This document shows positions 21,935-33,479 of a stretch of 64,000 bases of DNA, piece after piece; the first letter of the stretch is position 1, and each line of letters begins with the position of its first letter. The DNA lies in contig QRDG01002527.1 of the NCBI GenBank assembly GCA_012064385.1, forward strand, positions 124,001 through 188,000, in the 5' to 3' direction. Source of the DNA: Puccinellia tenuiflora. Its lineage: Eukaryota > Streptophyta > Magnoliopsida > Poales > Poaceae. A program made the position numbers and the translations under genes. A model generated the notes under the pieces. That model made no database searches, was not told the origin of the DNA, and saw only the letters and a program-made list of their open reading frames with translations.

Positions 21935-22600
21935 CTCACACCACTCACCACTCACCCGACCCCGCACGCACACACGCACACCAGCCGCCCCCGCCCCCGC
22001 CGCCGCAGCGCCGTCCCCACCCGCGCGTCCGCCGCCCGTGCCGCCTCCACCCCGCGCCGCCCCCACCCGCGCGTCGGCCACCCCGCGCCGCCCGCCTCTC
22101 CCCCGCATCGACCCTCCCCTGCCGCGCCTCCTGCGCCTCGACCGCGCCTCTGCCGTCGCAGCGCCGTCCCCACCCCGCGCCGCCTCCACCCCGCGCCGCC
22201 CCCACCCGCGCGTCGGCCACCCCACGCCGCTCGCCTCTCCCCCGCATCGAGCCTCCCCTGCCGCGCCCGCATCCCCTGCCGCCCCCGCCCCGACACCCCC
22301 GCATCCCCGTGCGCCGCCGACGGCCCGCCATCGCCCCGCCGCCGCAGCCCCGACACCCTCCACGCCTCCTCCGCCCTCCACGTCGGCCTCCCCTGTCGCA
22401 CTCCTCCACCCCGCGCCGCGCCTCGCGGCCTGCGCCCGCAGCGGCGCTCCCCGACCTCCCCGTCCTCGCCGCGCCGCCGCCCCGTCCTTCTCCTGCCCTC
22501 AAGCTCCTCTGGCCCCTCCTGCCCTCCTCCTCCGGCCCCTCCTCAAGATCGAGCTCGACGACGCCCGCCACCTTCCCCACACGTCCGTAGCACCACCCTA
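21935..22600. other. Very C-rich block with a 134-bp tandem duplication
   Basis: The plus strand is a near-continuous run of CCGCCCC-type sequence. The segment beginning cacccgcgcgtcggccaccc at about 22068 is repeated at about 22202, an offset of 134 bases. Long open frames exist on both strands but are Pro/Ala/Arg or Gly/Arg low-complexity and look like by-products of composition. It precedes the transposase gene and could be its promoter/leader region. Confidence 0.6.
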
Positions 22601-22614
22601 GGTAAGACCACCCG

Positions 22615-22775
22615 TAGCTAGTTTATTTCACTTGCATTTAGTTTATTTTATTTCTTTGCATTTAGTTTATTGTAAAACAGTGAGCAATTGTATTTGCATT
22701 TAGTTTATTTCATTTGTATTTAGTTTATTTCATTCATTTGTATTTAGTTTGTTGTAAAACAGTGAGCAATTGGGT
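22615..22775 (+). repeat. AT-rich short tandem repeats
   Basis: Repeats of catttagtttatttcattt, with ttgtaaaacagtgagcaatt appearing twice (about 22672 and 22753). Non-coding, possibly within a leader intron of the CACTA transposase. Confidence 0.75.
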
Positions 22776-23044
22776 AGGGTTTTAGATGCAAATACATGTT
22801 TAGGTACCCCTTTTGAATGTGATAACATATTGATGCAAAGACATTTCTTTATTTCTTTTCTCGTACAGGAGCATGTGTGGAGCGTGAGAGCGGGGCTGTC
22901 GACGGAGGGTGTCGGCGGAAGATCTTCTTCGCCGTTGATCACGCTTCGAGGGTAAGAATTCGTCGCCTCTCTTGAATGTACCTAGGGTTTTATTTTGGTC
23001 TAGATCACCGAGTCTGTCGCGTCACCTAGGCGTCTATACCCGTC

Positions 23045-23112
23045 CGTAAGCGTTACGCGGAAAAATATGCACATAGAGTTAGAGTTGCATATTTTCAGCC
23101 GTAACGCTTACG
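23045..23112 (+). repeat. Foldback 1 upstream of the CACTA transposase
   Basis: Arms of 27 bases (23045-23071 and 23086-23112) pair with a 13-bp outer stem (cgtaagcgttacg), a 4-base mismatch bulge and a 10-bp inner stem (aaaatatgca), around a 14-base loop. Confidence 0.8.
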
Positions 23113-23129
23113 ACATTTACGGGGCAGTC

Positions 23130-23335
23130 CGCGGGTCCGTGGATTGGGTACGTTCTCCCTGCTCTACCTCGATCCGAGATAGAATTTCGGCAGCGCCTCC
23201 CCGTTGTTCTCTGGTTGCACATTCTCTTGGCTTTTTGCCGAGACGTGTATCGGGAGAGCAGCGGGGAGGTGCTGTCAAAATTCTGTCTCGGATCGGGGTA
23301 GAGCAGGGAGAACGTACTCAATCCACGGACCTGCG
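23130..23335 (+). repeat. Foldback 2: 82-bp arms, possible small-RNA precursor
   Basis: Positions 23130-23211 and 23254-23335 are inverted repeats without gaps around a 42-base loop. My manual alignment gives 73 Watson-Crick pairs and 9 differences. Eight of the 9 are G.U wobbles in plus-strand RNA and one is a C.A mismatch. It lies 128 bases upstream of the transposase ATG and would be in its 5' leader if transcribed from the left. No known microRNA sequence was recognised. Confidence 0.75.
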
Positions 23336-23462
23336 AGCTGTTTAGGTCCAATACCCATTAGAGAGATAGGTGGATGCATGCCGTAAAAAATGGTTTTGTT
23401 ATAATTAAATGACATGTTGAACTAAAAGCATTGTGTATGTCTTTTTTGGTACCGATTAAAGG

Positions 23463-26400
23463 ATGAAGAACCGTGAGTGGATGTATGCTGGCAGAAAGAG
23501 TCAGTGGGAGTTTAGTGATGAATGGAGAGATAAGGCCGAGGAGTTTGTGAACAAGGCATTTGACATCAGCAGCAAACCCATGAAAGTGTTTTGCCCCTGT
23601 AAGAAATGTGCTAACCGAAAGCGACAGTCGAAGATAGATGTCAGTACGCACCTGCTCAAGTTTGGGTTCACACCGTTCTACCATGTTTGGAATTTCCATG
23701 GTGAACAGTTAGCAAAACGTCCTAGAACCGAGCCGCGTCAGATTCAGCCAGCGGGAGAATTTGACACTGGGTTCAACAACTGCTTAGACGACTTTGTTAA
23801 TGCTAATGCGCCTGAAAGCCCTCATGTAGAGGCGGAGACACCTCAGGAGGCGGAGACAAGTGAGCAGCCGGAGGAAAACACGAAGAAGTACTACGAGACT
23901 ATGTTTGCTTCCCAGAAACCCCTTCATGAACATACAGATGTTACCCTTCTAGATGCCATCGCTCGCCTTATGGCCCTGAAGTGCCAGAGGAAGATATGCA
24001 GGGATGGTTTCGATGATCTTCTGGCCGTCGTTGACAGCCTTCTACCGAAAGGGCACATCTTGACGAAGAGCTTCTACGAGGCGACTAAACTCCTCCGTGA
24101 CCTTAAGATGTCATATGAGAAGATAGACGCCTGTCCGAAGGGATGCATGCTATTCAGGAAAGAACATGCTGGAACAAATTATTGCATCCATTGCAATTCC
24201 TCTAGGTACTTTGAGGTCAACCTCGGTGGTGGACAGAAGAGGTAGACCGGGATTCCCCAGAAGATTCTCCGGTACCTTCCATTTATACCGCGGATCCAGC
24301 GTCTTTACATGAACAAAGACACTGCCCAGCAGATGCGATGGGCCGCGTTAGGGGAGAGATACACGGACAAGATGATACATCCGTCGGATGGTGCCGCATG
24401 GAAGAAGTTTGTAGCAAAGTATCCACTGAAAGCGGGCGACCCGAGGAGCGTAGCTGTTGCTATATCAACCGATGGGTTCAATCTGTATGGCATGTCGGCG
24501 GCAACATACAGCTGTTGGCCCGTGTTTGTCATCCCCAGAACCTCCCCCCCCCCCCCCCGGCGAGTCCATGAGATCACATAACATGTTATTGTCGATGATA
24601 ATCCCAGGACCGAAATACCCGGGTAAGAACATAAATGTGTACCTGGAACCGCTGGTGGAAGACTTGGCTGTTGGCTGGAACGGTCGCAGGGGTCCGAACA
24701 TATGATGCCTCAACAAATGATCACTTCGATATGTATATCTGGTACCACACATCTCTCCATGACTTACCAGCGCGTGCTTTGTTCTGCGGCTGGTGTACAC
24801 ATGGGAAGTGGCCTTGCCCACAGTGCAGACAGGCTATGACTTTCTTCTGGCTTAAGAAGGGAGGAAAGTATTCCTGCTTTGATCAACATCGACAGTTACG
24901 TGACCCAGATCATAGATACAGGAGTGACGTAAAGCGGTTCAAGAAAGGAGTCGAGATCCATGCTCCGAAACCACGTCTGATGACCGGACGAGAAATCAAG
25001 GCTGAGCTAGAAGCTCTCGTGCCTAACCCCGATGGGAATGGTTTCGTGGGTTATGGGGAGACACACCAGTGGACTCACATTCCGTGCTTCTGGAAGCTGC
25101 TCCCTTACATGGAGGATGTTGAGCTTCCACACAACATTGATGTAATGCACACCGAAAAGAATATCGCCGAGGCTCTCTATAGCAGCATCATGGAGACTGA
25201 GAAGACGAAGGATAACGTCAAGGCTCGAATTGACCAAGAAGAGCTTTGTGACAGGCCAAATCTAAATATGCAGCCTCCTGGAGTCAACGGTAGTAGGTGG
25301 TCTAAGCCAAAGGCTCCGTTCTGCCCTACAAGGGCGGAAAGAAGGGAAATATTATAGTGGCTCGTGGACTGTTTGTACTCCCTGATGGGTATGCAGCTAA
25401 CTGGACGAGGTGTGTGAACCTGGAAACGCAACGAGTGGGAGGGCTGAAGAGTCATGACTACCACGTGTGGATTGAGCGCATAATGCCGGTGATGATTCGA
25501 GGCTATGTCGATGAGGAGACTTGGCGAATACTTGCGGAGTTGAGCTTTTTCTTCCGCCAGATTTGTGCAAGGGAGTTAGATCGTGAAGTGCTTGAGAAGC
25601 TGCATGAACAGGCACCCGAGTTGCTTTGCAAGCTAGAGATGTTACTTCCGCCAGGTTTTTTTAATCCGATGCAACATATGATCTTGCATCTCCCGCACGA
25701 GGCTTCACTGGGGGGGGGGGCTGTGTCGACCCGTTGGCAGTTTGGGCCTGAGAGAGAAATGAAGAAGCTACGTGGAAATTGCGGCAATAAATGCAAGATC
25801 GAGGCATCCATGGCCGAGGCATGCCTTAACGAGGAGGTGTCAAACTTCACGACAATGTATTATCATGCCAACATTCCCACAAACCACAATTCAGTCCTTC
25901 GCTACAATGTAGCCAACCCTGAAGATGTACCCAACCTTAGCATTTTCATAGGGCTCGGTGGCAAATCAAGTGGCACGAAGAAGTTCATCATGAATAAACT
26001 CGAGCGGGATATGATAAGCTCGTATATCTTGTTAAGTATGGTGGAAGTGAAGCCGTACATCGAGTAAGTCTTTCATCATTTAGTATTTCACAAACATTCA
26101 CTCCTATATTCGTGGCTAACTCCTCTTTTCTCATTGGCGTAGACGATTCACTCGTGAAAACTGGAAGCTGAGAAGGGAACCTACCCCGAAAGAGTCGAAG
26201 GATCTTTTGACAAGGGTGCTGGTTTTGACAAGGGTGGTGGTTTCATCAGCTGGTTCGCGGGTTTGGTATTGTTCTATCTAACTTTTCTAGTGTCATGGAC
26301 ATTCATATAGCATTCCTCGTTCTAACTTGTCATGCTAAACTTGTAGGCAAAAAAGGACAAAGAGATGAAGCCAGAGCTTAGAAAGATTGCCCATGGCTTT

Positions 26401-27195
26401 AGCCATTCCGTCAACTCATTCCATGCTTATGACGTGAATGGATATCGCTTCCATACCCATGAGTACACAACAAACCGGGCCAATCGGAAGACAATAAATA
26501 GTGGGGTGTTATGTGAAGGCTCAGATAAACTCCATTACTATGGAAGAGTCGAGGCTATATACGAGTTGAATTATGGCTTTGGTAAAGGGCTAAACCCCGT
26601 TGTATTCAAATGCCATTGGTTCGACCCGCATCGGGTGAGACGAGATCCTAGAATTGGATTGGTTGAAGTTCAACAAAGCACCAAGTATTCGGGAGACGAC
26701 GTCTACATTTTGGCTACCCAGGCCTTCCAAGTATTCTATCTCCCGTACCCGTGCAAGAAAACAGCCAAAGCATATCAAAAGCGTCTACAAGGGTGGGATG
26801 TTGTGATGACGGTACCGCCGCACAATAGGCCGCCTATGCCTAACAGTGAAGATTACCGGCGCCTAGAGCCCTCAACATCCAAAGGCGAGTTTTATCAGGA
26901 AGGAGGGCTCCCTGGGATACTCACTATCAACTTGGCAACCGATGATGACATGGAATACGTCGAAGAAGACGAAGATGCGGGAATGGAGGAAGACACAACG
27001 CATGATTAAGTCGTGGAGGTTCATAACCAAGCCGATGTATCTTTGCTAGAGCGGTTCCACGCCGGACTTGACGTCGATGAGCCACAGGGACCACCTCCTG
27101 GTTCCGTGGAGGGTTGGTGGTGTGGCGACCCTGACAGTGATGACGACACGGGTGGTCCAATAGTTGATCCCAATGATCTCGACACAGGCTACTGA
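23463..27195 (+). pseudogene. CACTA TNPD-type transposase, disrupted
   Basis: The product would cut and join the element's CACTA ends. From the ATG at 23463: a transposase-associated domain (WMYAGRKSQWEF, FCPCKKCANR), the TNP2/Transposase_21 core (about 24050-24900, with ILRYLPFIPRIQRLYM, MRWAALGERY, YHTSLHDLPAR), then DUF4218 (LKSHDYHVWIERIMPVMIRG, about 25440; MILHLPHEA, about 25680) and DUF4216 (LHYYGRVEAIYEL, about 26530; VVFKCHWFDP). Two introns are visible: 26064-26142 and one ending at about 26346 (ttgtag). Breaks are a TAG at 24243, a 15-base C run (24544-24558) that shifts the frame, another shift near 24700, a TAG plus shift at 25355, and a TAA at 27007. The frame after 27007 continues to a natural-looking end at 27195. 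The domain order is that of CACTA transposases. Confidence 0.9.
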
Positions 27196-27457
27196 TAGTG
27201 ATGAGGACACATGTATTAGTAATTGCAAGTTTAGCTTATATGTAATAGGTCAATGCTACTCTATGTAACCGTGATTGTCAGTCTAGTTTATTTTGTGAGA
27301 ACTTATTGTCGCTACTCCATATATTTTGTTTTATTCTAATTGTTGCTTCATCTAAAATGTGAATTATTTTTACTATACTCATTATTGCTTCATCTATTAA
27401 ACTTAATTTTGGATCATGTGTACTGATGAAACCTATTGTTTTGTCAATGCAGGAAAC

Positions 27458-29752
27458 ATGACAGGGGGAAGCATTCTGAGGAAGGCCCTCACAAAAAAGG
27501 TGGGCAGCATGAAGAAACTCCTGGTTGGATCGAGTTCGGCTCGACGACCTTCACCTACACCCTCACCTCCACGTGCGAGGAGTGCACGGCGTGGGAGTAC
27601 GAGGAGAGAGAGTCCTCCCCCGGTCGAGGAGTCTGACGAGGAGGACATGGAGTACGAGGTGGAGCCGGAGCTGGATTCTGAGGACGAGTCGCTGGATGAG
27701 TCGCTGGACGAGGAGGAGGTGGCCGAGGACGAGGACAACGAGGAGGAGGAGTGGACGCGGAGGAGGACAGCGAGGAGGAGGTACGCGAGGAGGGACCTGG
27801 GCAGGGCGGGTTTGAGCTTGACCCGACACTGCAGTGGGAGCTGCCGGAGGAGGAGTGGGTTGAGACGGACCCGACTATCCCTCCGCCACAGAGCAAGGCA
27901 CCGTATCAGCGGGGGGCCGCGACCCTCCCCGATCTTCCTTACGGCTCGCGTCACACTCTTCTCGTGCCCAGCGGGAAAAGGTACAGCTTATTGTTTATGT
28001 TCAATTTTAGCTTTTTCATTGTGTTTTGACCCGCTAACCATACTAATTTTGGTTTTTTCATTGTGTAGGTCGTTTGAGTATGTGCCTGCTAAGGCCAAGG
28101 GACAGCGTACCTACTTGAGCATCCTTGGATGTCTTGTGCGCAAGTTCTTCCCTGGGATTGTCACCCTCCCAGATGGTACCAGGAGTGTAGCTTGGACTTT
28201 CAAGCATTACACCTACGCGGAGGATCCCGAGGGCGAGGACCTGGACATGGTGCATAAGACACTCCGCTACTTCTGGGTAAGTTTTCTTGACTTCTGTAAA
28301 TCCAAGATTTCACTAATGGCTTTAACCCTATTCTACCTATGTGCATGCTTGCAGAACTACTTCTCCTACCGGCCGGAGCACGAGGACGACTGCACGAGCA
28401 TCCTTGTGGAGATGGCCTCCAAGATGGTGACGGACATGCACTACGAGGCTCACGTGAACAGTGTCCGCAATTGGTACGCCGAGAAGATGATTAAGCTGGA
28501 CAAGAAGCGTGCCCGGGACATCTTGATGCAGCCATGGCAGTACCTGCAGGTAGCTTCGTTTCTATATTATCAATTTTGTTGACCGCCATGTAATATCATT
28601 AATATGTGTGTTCTGTGCACGTAGGTGCCTCCTCCGTATGTTGGTAACAATTCATCGTGCCACCTCGCGATGGTAGCGTGGTGGACTAGCAAGGAGTACC
28701 TCAAGCTGCACGAGGAGGGAAAGGCAAAGCGGGCGTACAACAAGGGTGGAACACACCGCCAAGGCAGCCGCAACCTCTACCAATGCGTGCAAAATGAGGT
28801 GAGAAAATGCATTCTTTAGTCCACCTAAGTTCGTGCTCTCTTTTGCAATATTTCCTGCTTTTCACCTATGTTCGTGCTCTCTTTGCAGAAAGCGAAGACC
28901 GGCATAGACCCCTCGCCCTTCGCCGTTTGGTCAAAGTTTCGTATGCGGGATGAGCCGGATCCTGACACGGGGTCGATGTGGATCAACAACGGCACCGAGC
29001 TCCGGAGCACGGGGTACACGGCGAAGTTCAAGGAGCGCAACGGTGAGGATGCTGACCCTCTCACCAGTCCACTTGATGTCGAGGCTATCGTGCTTGCGGG
29101 GGGAGACAAGGCGAATGGCCGGTTGTGGATAGGTGACGGCTACGTCGACCCTCGCACCGTCCCATCCCTACGCCAGGTCCACCGTGGGAGGGCGCCTGGT
29201 GCACCTGCTGTGGAGACCCGCCCACGAGTTTCGGGTCTGGTTGTCGACCAGCTCCGGGAGCAGGTTAGTCGGCAGCAGGTGCTCTTTGAGCAGCAGCAGG
29301 AGCAGATCCGGCAGCAGTAGGAGGCGTCCAGGCAGATGATGGAGTGGATGACGACCAACATGCAGCGCTTGGCTCCTGCGGACGGGACTCTTGCTTTTGC
29401 TCCAACGATGTTCCCATGGGTATGTCGTCAAACTTGTCATTCTATCCATCTTACTGTTGTAACTTAGTTATCTTTGTAATGCGAGCATTTTTTCATGTTG
29501 TAGATGGATCCAGGATCGGCGGGTGGATTTCACTCGATGGCGCCGCAGCCGCCGCCTGGTGGCCAGGACGATCCGGAGCAACAACCCCATTTCACAAACC
29601 CTTCTGTTGTCCGGAGGCTTCCGTGGGTATGCTCGCATGACTCTTTCCCCGTATTTTTAGTTTGCTTTCTTTTAATACCTATGCCATTTCCACCTAGTTG
29701 TCGAACTTATCATTTTTTTGCAAACATGTAGGATCAGGATCCTTCTCAATGA
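27458..29752 (+). CDS. CACTA second gene (TNPA-like, plant transposase Ptta/En/Spm type)
   Basis: Seven exons can be joined by GT-AG introns with the frame kept at every joint: 27458-27980, 28069-28276, 28355-28549, 28625-28798, 28889-29419, 29504-29626, 29732-29752. The product has a basic N-terminus, a long acidic tract, then a conserved block (RTYLSILGCLVRKFFPGIV, GTRSVAWTFKHY, NWYAEKMI, NSSCHLAMVAWWTSKEY, GTHRQGSRNLYQC) like plant Ptta/En/Spm transposases, and a Gln-rich coiled-coil-like tail. Such proteins bind the subterminal repeats and assist transposition. Two defects stand out: a one-base frame change in the GAG-rich tract near 27750 and a TAG at 29318-29320 in the Gln-rich tail. 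The ATG at 27458 follows an acceptor-like cag, so a further 5' exon is possible. Confidence 0.75.
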
Positions 29753-30019
29753 TGTTGAGGACCTACTCCGCCGCAGGAAGGATCAGGTTAGTTCCATTTC
29801 AACTTGCTACCACTCTCGTTCGAAAACTTACTTCATGTCTCACTTAGATCGACATAGCCAATCAATGAATCTCCAATGGTCACTTGTGTCTTTTGGTTTA
29901 CCAAATAGATCAACTTATGTCTTATTGTTTACTACATCTAACTTAGATCATGTCTTCTGGTTTACAACATCTAAACTTGTGCATATTCTTGAATTTGGAC
30001 TTAAGAGTGTGACCACCAT

Positions 30020-30095
30020 TTGGCAGGATGATATCGATGGCATGGATGCGTTGCAGGATCATCTCGATGGCATGGATGCGTTTCACGATGATATT
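30020..30095 (+). repeat. Short direct repeat in the CACTA 3' region
   Basis: gatggcatggatgcgtt occurs at about 30035 and 30068 within a 33-base unit present about twice. A run of t(g)ttgt(c)aaattgtgat repeats follows at 30160-30250. Confidence 0.7.
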
Positions 30096-30289
30096 GATGC
30101 CACCATTTGTTGTAATGATACCTATGTAATAATTGTGAAGTTTGTGCTCAAATTGATGTTTGGTGTCAAATTATGATGTTTGTTGTGAAATTGTGATGTT
30201 TGTTGTTAAATTGTGATAATTCTGTCATATTATGATGTTTGCTGTCAAAAGTGCACCATATTTTGTAAATTACCGGGATTTCTGCAAAA

Positions 30290-30866
30290 ACAGCAAAAAC
30301 CTGTGCCATATGGTCACTTTGCCGTGACAAGATACACGGAAAAGGCCTGTGCCGTGGGTCTGCACACGGCAAAGAGCACACGTGGCGCCCACCTGTGCTC
30401 CTGGCATGTTGCTGATGACCATAAGGTCATTGTGCCGTGCAGTTTTCAGAGAGGCGCACGGCAAAGAGGCGAGGCCGGCATGATCGACAACGGCGTTTTG
30501 CCGTGAGTGTTTGGGGTGGATCACGGCAAAGATTCATAAGTTGCCGTGCGGCTGCAGGGGAGACGCACGGCAAAGATCAAAACGTTGCCGTGTGGCCGCC
30601 GAGTTGACTCACGCAAAGAGGCGGACGCCGGTTGACCATCTTCTGACATCTTCTGACACATCTTTGCCGTGCCGTGCTACGAAGGCACACGGCAAAGCGT
30701 TTGCCGTGACAATTTTAGCAAAGCGCACGGCAAAGTGTCTTTGCCGACGCGTATTCTGCCGTGTGAGCTTTGTCGTGCGAGTGGACACGGCAAAGGCTTT
30801 GCCGTGTTCCGAACGCCCTTTGCCGTGTCCTTTAGCCTCACGGCAAAGATGTTGTTTCCGGCAGTG
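30290..30866. repeat. Right subterminal repeat zone of the CACTA element
   Basis: At least 15 copies of TTTGCCGTG/CACGGCAAA in both orientations lead to the terminus TTTCCGGCAGTG at 30855-30866. The zone mirrors the one at the left end. Confidence 0.9.
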
Positions 30867-32790
30867 CAAGAAGGAAACTTCACGAGACCGACTCGGACTC
30901 AGGGAAGGCACAAGCCAACGCACCATCCGCTCATAAACGCTTAAGACTTGGCGAGTGAACAATGGGACCGAACCCGACCAGAGGAGGCGTCAACCACGAA
31001 GCACCGACAACAGTGTAGATAGCGCCGCGGAAGCCCATGCTCTGAGCAGCGGCCACGATCGACTCCAACTAGCGCCCCGACTATTCCAACAACCTAGACG
31101 ACGGGTCCAAGGAGGGAACGACACAACCGCGCCGCTACAACCCGATCCGAAAGCCGGATCTAGGGTTTTCCCCGGTGCTCGACACGGGGAAGCACGAGCA
31201 CCAAGACGACGCCTCTAAGGGGTGTACCCACATAGAGTCAGCAGGTGTCACAGGACACCGGGTAGTAATTCATTTCTTCACTATACTTCATGTATATTTA
31301 CAGTGTAACACCCTCTAAAAAAGAACAATGTGTATCTCTTATGTGAGGACACCGGTTCAATTTCATCCTGGGTCAGTTACACGCAGTGATTCATTTGCCA
31401 TCGACCCTATCCGACACACATCAAGGTGTCGCATTTGGCCTCACCGCTGATGAGAAGAAAAGTACGATTAGCCAAAGGCAAATAGACACGAACATCTAAA
31501 TAGATACAGAGCGAGGTGATTGGGTTATGGCCCAACCGTGTTCAAAGACTAGCTACGTACACTAATGCATCGCCATTATGCAAGGCTCATCGAAGCTGAT
31601 AGTGAAAGCTCTAGAATTCCACACATTAGTAGGAACTTGACCGTTCATGTCGTCCACACTGCAGGTGTGACTGTCGCTCTCGCTGTTTTATGGAGATATT
31701 AAAAACAACTCGAATATAATATTCACACCTGATCGTAGAAAAAGTAACAGAATCTGAAGACACGTTTTTTTGTTTGGAACAATCGCTTTGGCGTTTTGTC
31801 AGTGTGAAGACAGAAAGCAGAAGAGAATCAAGGACGCGTGAATTCGCCGGTGTTTTGTCAGCGCAATGGGCGGAGACATGTCAAGCAGAAAAAACATCCA
31901 TCGATGTCCATCTCCAACCTGGCGTTTCCATGCCGTGCAGCGGTAACACCGGTCGAGGAGCAAGCATAAGGTATCCGGCCAGGCTTTTGGACATTGTCAT
32001 GGACCTCACCTGACCTGTCCAAAGCCGCAAAGCCGTCCTGATTGCCTACACACTGACAGTAACAAAGTGCCCGTGTGATTGTCGCACAAAGTGACGTCCC
32101 AAAGATATTCCATTAACGTGTAAAAAATTCCAATAAGGTTTTGAAAATATATGGCAAAAGACAACGTGTTGCTTGAGTTAAATGTAAATCTCTGCCGTCA
32201 TTGACTCCTTGTTCACTTATTTCGGTTTACGGAGTGGACTGGTTGGGAGAGAATATCTAGTGGTACTACCCATTCAACTGCTCCCCGTGTTGCCATTAAA
32301 AATAAATAAATAAATATTTTAATTTATTTATAACAGGTGTGAATGTTTACAAGATATGTATTTACAACCTTCAAATTTTCAGGTACATATCTAATACTCA
32401 TACTTCTCCATTTTTTCTTTGAAATATTTAATTTTTTTTTTTAATGTTAGCACGGGATCGAACACTTAAAGGGGCGGTAGCACTGGATATTCCCTCGACC
32501 GGTTGTGCACTAGTAAACAAAATTTCTTATGCCTTGGAATTAACATGAATTTGTAAGGAAATACATCAATTCAAGTATAAGAAATGGATCGTGTATCATC
32601 ATGGAAAACACTCCCCACATCATGAGCAAACCCTAATGGCTACTCCGCTAACCCCACCGACTGTCTTCCCTCGACGTTGGTTTTCCTTATCTCGAGTGGA
32701 AGGCTAGCTGCTACGAGGCGGGGAACCTCAAATCTTTATATGAATTTCGTTACAGTAACTACAGCGGGCCAAGGCCAGCCCGGAACTTTA
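30867..32790. other. Intergenic stretch with a probable LINE-derived scrap
   Basis: About 30960-31215 is GC-rich. Its landmarks (ctagggttttccccgg, gacacggggaagcacgagcacc) resemble part of the LINE-like insert at 56250-56330. The remaining sequence to 32790 is mixed or AT-rich, with no domain or clear terminal repeats recognised. Confidence 0.4.
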
Positions 32791-32792
32791 TA

Positions 32793-33151
32793 CTCCCTCC
32801 GTTTATTTTTAGTTTGCGTTCTAGACTAAGTACAAATACCTAGGAGAGCTTTGAAGGGGCTAAATTAGAGAGGAGATGGACTGGGTTACCCCTGAAGCTA
32901 TCCCACGTCTTGCATGCTAGCTAGAAAATTTATGCAGCCATTTGCAATCAGTTCCGTGCATGCATTGGCCTACGTCGGCTCGCTTCCTCTCCCATTCAAT
33001 TCCATCTCTGCGCATGTCCTAATATTTTAGTGCTTCGGAAGACTAAGTGTGGGGGCAAATTAAGGAATCAAGTGGCAAATTGTCCAGAACACAAACTAAA
33101 AGGGGAAATCCATGAAAAGCTAGAACGCAAACTAAAAACGAACGGAGGGAG
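32793..33151. mobile_element. Stowaway-type MITE (359 bp)
   Basis: The left end CTCCCTCCGTTTATTTTTAG and the right end ending ACGGAGGGAG form terminal inverted repeats, extending into agtttgcgttctag and its complement. TA flanks each side (32791-32792 and 33152-33153), the target duplication of Tc1/Mariner MITEs. It has no coding capacity. It is slightly long for the group and sits about 420 bases upstream of the glutathione transferase gene. Confidence 0.88.
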
Positions 33152-33153
33152 TA

Positions 33154-33471
33154 TTTAGTTTGATGAATCCGATGTATTGTGTTCGTTGAAGTAATAAAAT
33201 CAAGACGTTGGTCTAGAGACCTTACATCATCCACGAGGCCTAGTTTATTTGTAGCGTATTTTGAAGTGTATTCAAGGGATCATCTCAGCTTGGTTCCGAT
33301 CCCGAAAAATCCCCAATAACTTGTTTATCACCTGATATTTGTACTGTTGATGGAATATTCCGAACAATATTTTCCACAAATAACGACCGGATAGTGGGCC
33401 TAGAATATTTTCCACTATCTTGGGCCGGATAGTGGCCTGAAACCAATAACGACCAGGCCTAGGTGTTGCCG
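33154..33471 (+). promoter_or_regulatory. Probable upstream region of the glutathione transferase gene
   Basis: No gene is seen. It contains local inverted motifs (ggccggatagtgg-type copies near 33390-33435) and leads to the TATA box. No specific regulator site can be named with confidence. Confidence 0.4.
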
Positions 33472-33479
33472 TATAAATA
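33472..33479 (+). promoter_or_regulatory. TATA box of the glutathione transferase gene
   Basis: TATAAATA lies 96 bases upstream of the ATG at 33575, which would put transcription start near 33505 with a leader of about 70 bases. Confidence 0.75.

Larger units (their letters stand above)
18312..30866 (+). mobile_element. CACTA (En/Spm-type) DNA transposon, 12.6 kb
   Basis: The left end reads CACTACCGGAAAATC and the right end reads TTTCCGGCAGTG, a CACTA-type inverted pair. The three bases flanking each side are CAA (18309-18311 and 30867-30869), the expected 3-bp target duplication. Both ends carry many copies of TTTGCCGTG/CACGGCAAA, the subterminal motif bound by the element's own proteins. 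Inside are the two expected genes, a TNPD-type transposase and a smaller multi-exon second gene, both on the plus strand. The transposase is broken, so this copy is probably not autonomous. An internal stretch (18943-21740) is unrelated repeat sequence that looks inserted. Confidence 0.92.

Noticed and set aside
21826..22601. Long open frames of about 250 codons on plus and 211 on minus
   Set aside because: Overlapping frames on both strands with Pro/Ala/Arg or Gly/Arg low complexity are expected from sequence this C-rich. No domain and no codon pattern favours one frame.
23130..23335. Identification as miR820 or another named microRNA
   Set aside because: The setting (a CACTA element) is similar, but I see no match to a microRNA sequence I can recall with confidence.
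27433..27954. Minus-strand frame of 173 codons over the CACTA second gene
   Set aside because: It is the shadow of the acidic/basic plus-strand coding exon (Ser-rich complement of GAG/GAC codons).
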